A stretch of DNA of 64,000 nucleotides, from the NCBI GenBank assembly GCA_963610315.1, contig CAVDMV010000007.1:1-64000 (forward strand), given 5' to 3'. The DNA is from UBA3210 sp963610315. GTDB lineage: Bacteria; Bacillota_I; Bacilli_A; RFN20; CAG-449. Below are positions 56,742 through 64,000 of the stretch, piece after piece. Numbering within the stretch: position 1 is the stretch's first letter; every line of letters begins with the position of its first letter. Under the pieces are notes generated by a model. The model had not been told where the DNA came from. It searched no databases and worked only from the letters and a program-made list of their open reading frames with translations. The position numbers were made by a program, and so were the translations under genes.

Positions 56742-57388
56742 CTTATTACCTCCAAAGTAACATTAAGAGAAGTAGAAATAACTTTTAAAGTTTCAATTTC
56801 TTCTTCAGTTAACTTACTTTTGTCATAGATAATCTTTTTGATGTAAGGTAAATATAATCGATTATTTATTAATTTGTCTTTGGTTAGAATAATATTCCAT
56901 CTATGAGAATTACCATACATTGGATATCTTAATAAATCGACAACATTTGTTTTATCATAAAAGAAATCTAGTTCATTTAAATTATCGATGCAAGGAAAGA
57001 TATTTGCAATTAATTCTTGGTAAAGTTTTTGAGTGATCTTTGTAAAATCAAATTGGACATAGAAAGTATCTTTTTCTAAAGGAAGTAAAGTATCAAAGGC
57101 ATAACTAAGCGCAAAATATTTATTAAATGTTGAGGTTATCTCTTCTTTTTTATCTTCATGATCTAAAAAAACATCATTATTAAAAGATGCCTCTTTAAAT
57201 AATAATGTTTGATCATATAAGGCGAAAATATCTGGATAAATACTTTTATCGTTTTCTTTAACTTCAAAGAAAGAATAAGGAAAATATAAATCTTGGAATA
57301 ACCAATCTTTCTTTTCTTCTACTGCTTTATAACTAATATCCTTGTTATAAGAAAATAAATTATAGAAATTATTTAAGTATTTATTCAT
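56738..57388 (-). CDS. Unknown 216-residue protein
   Basis: A 216-residue alpha/beta protein rich in Phe, Tyr and Asp, without a recognised domain. The middle (YVQFDFTKITQKLYQELIA) and the end (LTEEEIETLKVISTSLNVTL) suggest a mixed fold with a C-terminal helical hairpin. It starts 11 nt after the 644-residue membrane protein and overlaps the next gene by 4 nt (ATGA type), so it is coupled within the operon. Confidence 0.62.
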   Translation of the reverse strand: MNKYLNNFYNLFSYNKDISYKAVEEKKDWLFQDLYFPYSFFEVKENDKSIYPDIFALYDQTLLFKEASFNNDVFLDHEDKKEEITSTFNKYFALSYAFDTLLPLEKDTFYVQFDFTKITQKLYQELIANIFPCIDNLNELDFFYDKTNVVDLLRYPMYGNSHRWNIILTKDKLINNRLYLPYIKKIIYDKSKLTEEEIETLKVISTSLNVTLEVIR

Positions 57389-57399
57389 AAAATCCCCTT

Positions 57400-59334
57400 T
57401 TATCTAAATGTTAATACAACATAAACCATCATCGCGATTAAATAAATCGCACATAACGTTGATGTAATAATAAATGTAAGTTTTAAAATAGGTTTTTCAT
57501 TCTTATTAATATAAAAATATGATAAGAAATTTAATACTGCCCCAATAATCGCGCTTGTGATGGAGATGTTATAGACGTTCGCGTTAAATCGAGGGCTAAG
57601 CGAAGAAAAATAGAAGAAACTAAAAGCAATTGTACCTAATATTAAAATTGTATAGATACTATATCGAGCGATAATCGCTTTTAATTCATCATAGGAATTA
57701 AAATAAACAATATAGAAAGTCATTAATAAGCCTAAGACACCGAGTGTCGCCCCGAGAAGCATATATAATTTATAATCGTAAATATCGATTTTAAAATATA
57801 CTGCACTTGCAACAGCTAAAGCTACTATTAGAGCCATCGCGATAAAAACTAAAGATTTTAAGAAAATGATATGGTGCTTATTTTTAGGTATAAATGAAGT
57901 ATTACCTTCAACTATATCACTTGATTCACCTAAATAATTAAAACCATCTTTTTTATTGACCTTTTTTAATCTCGATATTCTATATATTTGCATTATTTCA
58001 TATCCATCGAGTTTATAACGATCACGATAGACTTTTGGTGAAGCAAATATTCTTTGAGAAAATTTAACTATTTCATTACGAGTTTTAGTTTTTTCAGTGT
58101 ATTGATAAGAAATAAATAGATAATGACAAATTTTAGGTAAATACATCTTATAATATTTCTTTTTTAACGCTATAGAAATTAACGCTTCAATTACTTCTCG
58201 ATGCGTTGAGCCTTCATATTCATTAATTAACAAATCGACAATTTCCCACTTTTGTAAGCTAGTTAACTTACTATCAAGTGTTTCCATAATTACATCTATT
58301 TGATCTAATTGAATATATTTAGATTTTAAGATAGCTGCGATATTATGCGCGTTAAATTCATCTTTTTTAAGAATTGCTTTAGAAATAATATTTTCCATTT
58401 GTTGAGGTGAACAAGTAGAAATAACATTTTGTTCAAAAAGATTTCTAAGTTCTTCTTCATTCTTACAATCTTTAAAAGCTTTAACGCTTATTTCTTTTTG
58501 ATCAAAGACATCTTTAAGTAAAAATAAAGATACTGCTTTAGAAATATCTTGTTGGACATCAAAAGCATTATGCGAAATCTTATTAAACCATGAAGTCATT
58601 TTTGCTTCAAAGCTTTTATAACGCATTACTGTATCTTCAGAAAATAAGCTTTTATATTCTTTTAATGTAACAAAATAACTATGATATAAAGTAAAATCAG
58701 TCATTTGAAATAAGTCTTTTGTCAATAATTTTTCATTTAAGACAATTAAAAGATTTCTACATGCATCTTCAATGTAGAAGTTTTTATTAACGCCTTCTTT
58801 AAAATTTTCTAATTTCTTAACAACATCTAAATATTCATCAATATCTGTTAATTTTAATTTATTCGAACTACCATAACGAGATAAAGCTTCACTTAAAGAA
58901 AAATAATACATTTGTTTTAATGTCGCGACTGATTTTAAATCTTTTTCATATTCAAAGATTGATTTATCAAAATTATTTAAGATATGTCTAACTTTGTTAT
59001 AATCAAAATGAGTCTTATATTCATTAATCTTTAAGAGAGTTTCAACACAATTATTAAATTTAGTTTTAATAAGATTAATATCTTTAATAAAGTTTTTATA
59101 TGAATTCTTTAAATGTTCAAATTCATAATTAATTTTTAAAACATTATTAACCTTTTCTTCATATTGATTTTCTAATTCATCGATATTTCTTTTATATGAA
59201 TCACCAGGTTCATAAGAATAATTAATCGCATTTAATTCACTTATCGAAGTATTTAAATCTTTAATTTTATTTTCTAAAGAAGAACTTTCTTGTCTAATTT
59301 CGGATATAGATTTATTTTCATTTGCCATAATCAT
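57400..59334 (-). CDS. Unknown coiled-coil protein with five C-terminal membrane helices
   Basis: A 644-residue protein. Residues about 8-110 form a coiled coil (ISEIRQESSSLENKIKDLNT). The middle (110-460) is soluble and helical; the C-terminal 150 residues hold five hydrophobic helices (for example VFIAMALIVALAVASAVYF and YSIYTILILGTIAFSFFYF). The orientation leaves a large cytoplasmic N-terminal body on a membrane anchor. The start codon overlaps the stop of the 101-residue gene (ATGA). No family recognised. It looks like the central component of the operon. Confidence 0.65.
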   Translation of the reverse strand: MIMANENKSISEIRQESSSLENKIKDLNTSISELNAINYSYEPGDSYKRNIDELENQYEEKVNNVLKINYEFEHLKNSYKNFIKDINLIKTKFNNCVETLLKINEYKTHFDYNKVRHILNNFDKSIFEYEKDLKSVATLKQMYYFSLSEALSRYGSSNKLKLTDIDEYLDVVKKLENFKEGVNKNFYIEDACRNLLIVLNEKLLTKDLFQMTDFTLYHSYFVTLKEYKSLFSEDTVMRYKSFEAKMTSWFNKISHNAFDVQQDISKAVSLFLLKDVFDQKEISVKAFKDCKNEEELRNLFEQNVISTCSPQQMENIISKAILKKDEFNAHNIAAILKSKYIQLDQIDVIMETLDSKLTSLQKWEIVDLLINEYEGSTHREVIEALISIALKKKYYKMYLPKICHYLFISYQYTEKTKTRNEIVKFSQRIFASPKVYRDRYKLDGYEIMQIYRISRLKKVNKKDGFNYLGESSDIVEGNTSFIPKNKHHIIFLKSLVFIAMALIVALAVASAVYFKIDIYDYKLYMLLGATLGVLGLLMTFYIVYFNSYDELKAIIARYSIYTILILGTIAFSFFYFSSLSPRFNANVYNISITSAIIGAVLNFLSYFYINKNEKPILKLTFIITSTLCAIYLIAMMVYVVLTFR

Positions 59335-59636
59335 CTATCTCCTTTTGAAAATGAATCTAATTCAACTAAAGATTCTTCAATATTATCAATATAATCTTCA
59401 ATATCTACCGTAATATGATTTAATTTTTCATCTTTCGCCTTAAAAACATTTTGCTTTTCATTATAATAAATATCAATATCAAGGATTTGTTGTCCTGGAG
59501 CTTCTTCTAAATATTTAATCTTCTTTTGATATAAAGTATTAAATTCATTAAATTTCATTTGATATGCTGCATTTAATTCTTCTAATTCTTTAGAAGCTTT
59601 TTTAATATCATCAGTTTTATGACTACCTTCAAACAT
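59331..59636 (-). CDS. Small coiled-coil protein (101 residues)
   Basis: A 101-residue, almost entirely helical protein (DDIKKASKELEELNAAYQMK, then DIEDYIDNIEESLVELDSFS) with heptad-like spacing, no Cys or Trp, and no WxG motif. It begins 2 nt after the 89-residue gene and its stop overlaps the next start. Likely a partner or adaptor of the large coiled-coil membrane protein. Family unknown. Confidence 0.62.
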   Translation of the reverse strand: MFEGSHKTDDIKKASKELEELNAAYQMKFNEFNTLYQKKIKYLEEAPGQQILDIDIYYNEKQNVFKAKDEKLNHITVDIEDYIDNIEESLVELDSFSKGDR

Positions 59637-59638
59637 AA

Positions 59639-59908
59639 TTAAAAGAACCTTTCTAAGAACAATGAATCAATGCTTTGTTCAAGTTCTTGATCAAGGGATG
59701 AAAAGGATTTACGTTTAATTTCTTCTAAACGATCTTGATAATTATGAAGTTTCTTTTCATAATCTTTTGTCTTTAAATCAATCTCTTTCATTTCTAAAGA
59801 AAGATTATTTTTTAAAGATTCAAATCTCTTCGCTTCATATTTATTACTTTTATCGTTATTTTGTTTTAATTGATTAACAATACTTTTTACGCATTCATTT
59901 GGTTCCAT
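59639..59908 (-). CDS. Small coiled-coil protein (89 residues)
   Basis: An 89-residue charged helical protein (LKQNNDKSNKYEAKRFESLK, then YEKKLHNYQDRLEEIKRKSF), predicted as one or two long coiled-coil helices ending in hydrophobic LFLERFF. First gene of the five-gene operon, RBS AGGTGA before ATG, no named family. The general size and position recall helper proteins of secreted or multi-component systems, but sequence evidence for that is lacking. Confidence 0.6.
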   Translation of the reverse strand: MEPNECVKSIVNQLKQNNDKSNKYEAKRFESLKNNLSLEMKEIDLKTKDYEKKLHNYQDRLEEIKRKSFSSLDQELEQSIDSLFLERFF

Positions 59909-59997
59909 AATTTCATCACCTTTAGAGCAATGTTATTTTACCATAATGCAAAATAATTTCATTAATTTTTTATTAATTTCATTATTTATAATAATGA

Positions 59998-60030
59998 GAA
60001 AAAAAGATGTTAGGTTAACCCTAACACCTT
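59998..60030 (-). terminator. Terminator after degV
   Basis: AAGATGTTAGG (60004-60014) pairs with CCTAACACCTT (60020-60030) around a 5-nt loop, followed on the minus strand by seven T. It isolates degV from the five-gene operon. Confidence 0.88.
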
Positions 60031-60035
60031 AATAA

Positions 60036-60920
60036 TTAATTTCTATTTTCTCCGATGTAGAAAACACCAACTGATCCAGGACCAATATGTGAACCTGTCG
60101 CAAGATCATGAATCGCGATATAGATATTTTTAATTCCACCCGCGAGTAATAAATCTTTTAATTTATTCGCACTGTCTAAGTCATCACAATGAGAGATATA
60201 AACAACTTGATTTTCTTTATCGGTAATATGTTCTAAGCAAGTTGAAGCAAGCGATTTAATAGCCATTACTTTACCATGAACTTTACCTGTAGAAACAATT
60301 TTAGCTTCATCAGAACCTTTTAATAAGACTTTAATATTTAATAAAGAAGCGATTTTTGCAACAAGATTAGTAACTCTTCCCGTTTTAGCGAGATATTTAA
60401 TATTATCAACAGTAAATTCACTTCTAACTTTTAAAACTAAGTCTTCACTAATAGAACAAACTTCTTCAAAAGATTTACCTTCTTTAACTAATTTATATGC
60501 GTTAATTGCTTGTAAACCTTCACCAAAACCAGCTGTCTTAGTATCAACAACGTGAACTACTTCTCCACCTTTCTCATCATTAATTTGATTCGCGGCGAGA
60601 ACGCAAGATTGATAAGTTCCAGAAATTCCGCTGGCCATTGTAAAACAAATAATTTTATTTCCTAATTCAACATCTTTAGAAAATGCTTCAATAAAATCAT
60701 TAGGATTAATTAAAGAAGTATGAATATTTTTAAAAGCACGTAATTCATCATAATATTCGTGCGCGAATTTTTCTACATCAATATCATCATCGTAGCAATG
60801 ATAATTCTTATCTTCGACAAATAAATTCATCGAGACAACTTTAATACCTTCTGCGTCTTGATCTTTTAATACAGTGTTATATAAATTACCACCTGCATCA
60901 ACATAAATTTTAGTTTCCAT
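60036..60920 (-). CDS. DegV family fatty-acid-binding protein
   Basis: A 294-residue DegV/FakB-type protein. Seen: VDAGGNLYN and ICFTMASGISGTYQS as the fatty-acid-carboxylate loops, VVDTKTAGFGEGL, VDNIKYLAKTGRV and HDLATGSHIGPGSVGVFYIG at the C terminus. FakB proteins hold fatty acids for phosphorylation by FakA, feeding exogenous fatty acids into phospholipids; DegV proteins outside that pair are of less certain role. No fakA is nearby. RBS GGAGG; an array of three 20-bp-spaced repeats lies upstream. Confidence 0.9.
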   Translation of the reverse strand: METKIYVDAGGNLYNTVLKDQDAEGIKVVSMNLFVEDKNYHCYDDDIDVEKFAHEYYDELRAFKNIHTSLINPNDFIEAFSKDVELGNKIICFTMASGISGTYQSCVLAANQINDEKGGEVVHVVDTKTAGFGEGLQAINAYKLVKEGKSFEEVCSISEDLVLKVRSEFTVDNIKYLAKTGRVTNLVAKIASLLNIKVLLKGSDEAKIVSTGKVHGKVMAIKSLASTCLEHITDKENQVVYISHCDDLDSANKLKDLLLAGGIKNIYIAIHDLATGSHIGPGSVGVFYIGENRN

Positions 60921-60995
60921 GGGAATCCTCCTTTGAAATTAATAATAATATAAAGGAATTAGCCTTAAATTAAAATTAAAATTGTAAATATTAAA

Positions 60996-61042
60996 TCTAC
61001 TATTTAAAAATCAATTCTACTAGCTAATTTTTTTCTCTACTA
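60996..61042. repeat. Three TCTACTA repeats at exact 20-bp spacing
   Basis: TCTACTA occurs at 60996-61002, 61016-61022 and 61036-61042, a 20-bp period close to two helical turns; the last is part of the palindrome CTACTAGTAG. They lie 75-120 bp upstream of degV. Looks like an operator array; regulator unknown. Confidence 0.6.
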
Positions 61043-61079
61043 GTAGTAGAATACGCCACTTTTTCATTAAAATTAAGCA

Positions 61080-62294
61080 TTAAGGAAGAAGATGTTTACC
61101 ACAAGTATAACCAGTTGAAAAAGCAATCTGCATATTAAATCCTCCTGTAAAAGCATCGACATCAAGGACTTCACCAACAAAATAAAGCTTATTTACTAGC
61201 TTGGATTCCATCGTTTTAGGATTAATTTCTTTAATGTCAACTCCTCCACGAGTTATAATAGCACGCGAATAATCGCCAAAAGAAATAAAGTCTAAACGAT
61301 ACTTCTTTAAATAAGTAACAATCTTTGTTCTATCTTCTTTCTTTAAAGAAGCAAGAGGAATACGTGGATTTAAATCGACTCTATTTAAAAAATCTTTAAT
61401 CATCGCGATAGGAAGAAGTTTTTCCATTTCATCTTTAAGTCTTCCAGTCGGATTATTTTTAATATCTTTAACAATACGTGCATCAAGTTCTTCACTAGTT
61501 AAAGCCATCTTTAAATCAAGATATAATTTTAAATCCGTACAAGGAACAACTAAGGAAGATAATTTTAAAACAATTGGTCCGTCAATTGCCCCTTTTTCAA
61601 AAGTTAAATCACCTTCTAAGGTATGATGAAACGAATCATTATAACCATGAAGCGCGACATTCTTAAGCGTTAAGCCTTGTGCATCATAACTAACTTGATC
61701 TTTAATTTTAATACATACTAAGGAAGGAGTGGTATTTTTAATATTATGACCAAACTTTCTTGCGATAGCATACCCATCTCCAGTTGAACCAGTGGTAGGA
61801 TAGGATAATCCTCCAGTCGCAATTACTAAAGCATCACCGACTATTTCCATCATCTTATTATATTTAACAATAAATTTATCATCTTTCTTTTCAATCGAAG
61901 AAATATCACTATGACAATAGATTTTTACTCCGTATTTTTCACATTCTTTTACTAGGCAACGAGTAATATCACTTGCTTTATATGAAGTAGGAAAGACCCT
62001 GTTACCTCTTTCGGTAACTAAATCTACTCCATGAGACGTAAAAAATTCAATTGTATCTTTAGGTGCGAATTCACTTAATGAAGAATAAAGGAATCTTGCG
62101 TTAGTAGGAACATGCGCGATAAAATCATTCACCGAACAATTATTTGTCACATTACATCTACCTTTACCTGTTATATAAATCTTTTTACCAACTTTTTCAT
62201 TCTTTTCAAGTACGAATACTTGGTTGTTATTTTTAGCCGCCTCAAGCGCGCACATAAGTCCGCTTGGACCGCCGCCTATAATTAAAACTTTCAT
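61080..62294 (-). CDS. HI0933-family flavoprotein (BaiN/YhiN-type)
   Basis: A 404-residue FAD-binding oxidoreductase. N-terminal dinucleotide motif IIGGGPSGLMCALEAAK, signature GKGRCNVTNN, ATGGLSYPTTGSTGDGY, and C-terminal VDAFTGGFNMQIAFSTGY, the diagnostic HI0933/YhiN ending. The inserted beta-rich middle (about 190-330) is typical. Roles are poorly defined; one gut relative, BaiN, reduces bile-acid intermediates, but that cannot be assumed. Divergent from the HD phosphohydrolase gene; the 160-bp gap to degV has no gene. Confidence 0.9.
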   Translation of the reverse strand: MKVLIIGGGPSGLMCALEAAKNNNQVFVLEKNEKVGKKIYITGKGRCNVTNNCSVNDFIAHVPTNARFLYSSLSEFAPKDTIEFFTSHGVDLVTERGNRVFPTSYKASDITRCLVKECEKYGVKIYCHSDISSIEKKDDKFIVKYNKMMEIVGDALVIATGGLSYPTTGSTGDGYAIARKFGHNIKNTTPSLVCIKIKDQVSYDAQGLTLKNVALHGYNDSFHHTLEGDLTFEKGAIDGPIVLKLSSLVVPCTDLKLYLDLKMALTSEELDARIVKDIKNNPTGRLKDEMEKLLPIAMIKDFLNRVDLNPRIPLASLKKEDRTKIVTYLKKYRLDFISFGDYSRAIITRGGVDIKEINPKTMESKLVNKLYFVGEVLDVDAFTGGFNMQIAFSTGYTCGKHLLP

Positions 62295-62355
62295 AAAATC
62301 ACCCGCTTAATTATACATTAAGAAAAAAGAATTTTAAATTTTAAAAGTAAAATAC

Positions 62356-62384
62356 TTGTAAATTATATTTGATAAACATATAAT
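62356..62384 (+). promoter_or_regulatory. Promoter of the HD phosphohydrolase gene
   Basis: TTGTAA (62356-62361) and TATAAT (62379-62384) are 17 bp apart. Confidence 0.7.
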
Positions 62385-62390
62385 CTCTTG

Positions 62391-62415
62391 CAAAACATTT
62401 TCAAAAGATGTTTTG
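62391..62415 (+). repeat. Leader stem-loop at the HD gene transcription start
   Basis: CAAAACAT (62391-62398) and ATGTTTTG (62408-62415) are perfect inverted repeats with a 9-nt loop, beginning where transcription should start. It may be an operator or a 5' stabilising hairpin. Confidence 0.5.
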
Positions 62416-62437
62416 TTAATTAGGAGGTAATATAGAT

Positions 62438-63106
62438 ATGTCAAGAGTAATTAGTTATGACGAAATAAAAGAAAATGAAGAAATAAAAGTTTATATTACT
62501 GGTGCAGATCGAGTTCTTGCTTCGATGGGTTATACTAATCATTCTTATGGTCACGTTATGAAAGTCGCGGAGACTGTAAAAGAAATATTAACAAAGTTTG
62601 GTTATTCTGAACGTGAAATAAATTTAGGTCAAATCGCGGCATATATGCACGATATCGGTAACGGAATTAACCGTATGACACACGCTCATACAGGTGCATT
62701 AATGGCTTTTAATATCTTAACTAGATTAGATATGGATCCAAAAGATATTTCTTTAATTATTGGAGCTATCGGTAATCACGATGAAACTTCTTCTTACCCT
62801 ATTTCACCAATTGCCGCGAGTTTAATAGTCGCAGATAAATCAGATGTTAGAAGATCAAGAGTAAGAGACCCAGAAACTAGAACCGAAAATATTCATGATA
62901 GAGTTAATTATGCAGTTGTTAGTTCTTCTTTAGATGTTAACGCAGAAAAAAGAGAGTTAACCTTAAATTTAACTCTCGATACAACTATTACACCAGTTAT
63001 TGATTATTTTGAAATATTCTTAACTAGAATGAACTTATGTCGTAACGCGGCAGAAAAAATAAATGCCACATTTAAACTAATTATTAATGGATTAGAATTA
63101 ATTTAG
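62438..63106 (+). CDS. HD-domain phosphohydrolase
   Basis: A 222-residue HD-superfamily protein. The metal motif H...HD...D appears as SYGHVMKVAETV, then AYMHDIGNGINR, then HAHTGALM, GNHDETSSYPISPI and ADKSDVRRSR. The C-terminal 70 residues are beta-rich and specific to this Firmicutes subgroup. Probably a nucleotide or phosphoester hydrolase; substrate unknown. RBS TAGGAGG at 7-8 nt. Confidence 0.85.
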   Translation: MSRVISYDEIKENEEIKVYITGADRVLASMGYTNHSYGHVMKVAETVKEILTKFGYSEREINLGQIAAYMHDIGNGINRMTHAHTGALMAFNILTRLDMDPKDISLIIGAIGNHDETSSYPISPIAASLIVADKSDVRRSRVRDPETRTENIHDRVNYAVVSSSLDVNAEKRELTLNLTLDTTITPVIDYFEIFLTRMNLCRNAAEKINATFKLIINGLELI

Positions 63107-63126
63107 GTTAGTTCTAATCTTTTTTA
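63090..63126 (+). terminator. Terminator of the HD gene
   Basis: GATTAGAA (63090-63097) pairs with TTCTAATC (63112-63119) around a long loop containing the stop codon, then seven T. Fair strength. Confidence 0.6.
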
Positions 63127-63788
63127 TTTTCTTCTTCGTTTTTCTTAAATAATCTATTTTGACAATATCTAAGTAAGACGTAAGAAATTATTGAGCCTAT
63201 GCCATTACCTAAAGCAATTATAAGAATATAGCCTATTGCTTTTAAAGACCACATATTAGCCGCGGAAAAATAATATGCATCGGCTACACAGTGTTCAAAT
63301 CCACATAAAATAAAGACGATAATAGGAACAACAACACCAAATAATTTTGATACAGGATGAATCTTATATTTTTGTACTTCAACTGCGATAAAGATCATAA
63401 CTCCACATCCAATACCTAGTAAGAAGACACTTAATAAAGAATCATTAAGTTTAATTGATGAAACTTGTTCAGCTGCTTCACACACATTCATTCTTGTAAG
63501 TCTACCTAAATATCCCATCGCACTTGCACCGATTACGTTACCAATAAAGATAGTAAGTAAATCTAATAAATAAAGAGGTTTATTATCTAAAACATAGCCG
63601 ATTTTACCAGTGAATAAATGTAAATTAAAAACGATAATAGAATATAAACCTAAAGAAAATAAGAAACTAGCGAAGATAGGAGAAGTAGCTTTCACATTTA
63701 AATAAACAAAGCCTCCAAAACCGATTAATAAACCAGCTCCAATACTAGATATAAGTAATTTATAATATTTTAATAATTTCTCTTTCAT
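63114..63788 (-). CDS. Formate/nitrite transporter (FNT) family channel
   Basis: A 224-residue FNT protein with six helices. Seen: ISSIGAGLLIGFGGFVYL, LFSLGLYSIIVFNLHLFTGK (the pore LFTGK loop), NVIGASAMGYLGR, and CGFEHCVADAYYFSAANMW with the central histidine of the family. These channels move formate, nitrite or small organic anions. Adjacent genes give no hint of substrate; formate is plausible in a fermenter. Convergent with the HD gene. Confidence 0.92.
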   Translation of the reverse strand: MKEKLLKYYKLLISSIGAGLLIGFGGFVYLNVKATSPIFASFLFSLGLYSIIVFNLHLFTGKIGYVLDNKPLYLLDLLTIFIGNVIGASAMGYLGRLTRMNVCEAAEQVSSIKLNDSLLSVFLLGIGCGVMIFIAVEVQKYKIHPVSKLFGVVVPIIVFILCGFEHCVADAYYFSAANMWSLKAIGYILIIALGNGIGSIISYVLLRYCQNRLFKKNEEENKKD

Positions 63789-63983
63789 ATAATCTCTCCA
63801 AAGTCACAAGGAATATTATATTCAAATAAGAAATTAAAAAAACTAAAAAAACGACTTTTTCGTAAAAAATGTATAAAATTCTATTTAAATTCATTTATTA
63901 AATAACTATAATTTTAAGTAAATTTATTTATTTCATATAAATTATGAAAATAAATTTTTAATTTTAAGGAGAAAAATATAATT

Positions 63984-64000
63984 ATGAAAAAAGGATTTTT
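63984..64000 (+). CDS. Start of a gene cut by the window edge
   Basis: ATG at 63984 after AAGGAG (63967-63972), then codons AAA AAA GGA TTT. A Lys-rich start followed by Phe could open a signal peptide, but only five codons are visible. Confidence 0.5.

Noticed and set aside
59331..59908. WXG100-type secreted proteins
   Set aside because: The two small coiled-coil proteins have no WxG motif and no Trp, and no T7SS ATPase is present.

Overview
This window is AT-rich (roughly 30% GC by eye) chromosomal DNA from a Firmicute, most likely a gut member of the Bacilli related to Erysipelotrichales, RF39 or the mollicute-like lineages. Reasons: TGG encodes Trp and TGA acts as a stop (so not the Mycoplasma code), GGAGG ribosome binding sites, CcpA-like cre sites, CsoR/ArsR/MarR regulators, a CoaX pantothenate kinase, a Na+-translocating oxaloacetate decarboxylase, and poly-serine lipoproteins. 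The assignment is inference, because no rRNA is present.

Layout. 1-6.2 kb: tRNA-Glu(CTC), then an M18 aminopeptidase, a U32-family protein, a nicotinamidase-like hydrolase and an M24 aminopeptidase, all on the minus strand. 6.3-10.7 kb: a MarR-autoregulated heterodimeric ABC exporter. 10.8-20.5 kb: five surface lipoproteins with serine-rich tethers. 20.6-24.4 kb: a partner-switching signalling pair (LytS-type sensor/PP2C/HATPase, and a STAS-kinase fusion). 24.6-27.7 kb: the copper operon csoR-copA-HMA. 27.8-28.5 kb: phage tail and IS66 remnants beside tRNA-Ala(CGC). 28.5-32.8 kb: pepV-trmB-ytpR-HAD-glycosyltransferase operon. 33-34.5 kb: coaX plus an ECF S component. 34.6-38.6 kb: a DUF308-like membrane protein, a Zn/Cd efflux operon with its ArsR repressor, and yfcE. 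38.7-40.7 kb: two membrane proteins. 40.8-44.3 kb: the oxaloacetate decarboxylase operon behind a cre-like promoter. 44.35-45.8 kb: a MATE exporter behind a probable guanidine-IV (mepA-type) riboswitch. 45.8-50.8 kb: a CarD-like regulator, a repeat-bearing gap, a second heterodimeric ABC exporter and a cytidylate-kinase-like protein. 51-52.7 kb: tRNA-Asp, tRNA-Phe, a second M18 aminopeptidase and an unusual initiator tRNA. 52.8-64 kb: an AEC transporter, a uridine-kinase-like protein, a five-gene operon of unknown function, DegV, a HI0933-type flavoprotein, an HD phosphohydrolase and an FNT channel.

Functionally the genes describe a peptide- and organic-acid-using fermenter with several peptidases, a sodium-pumping decarboxylase, pantothenate salvage, metal detoxification and multidrug export. 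The most promising uncharacterised items are the five-gene coiled-coil/membrane operon (55.6-59.9 kb), the STAS-kinase signalling cassette next to the lipoprotein cluster, the initiator tRNA with C33 and a T-stem bulge, and a 20-bp-spaced repeat array upstream of degV.
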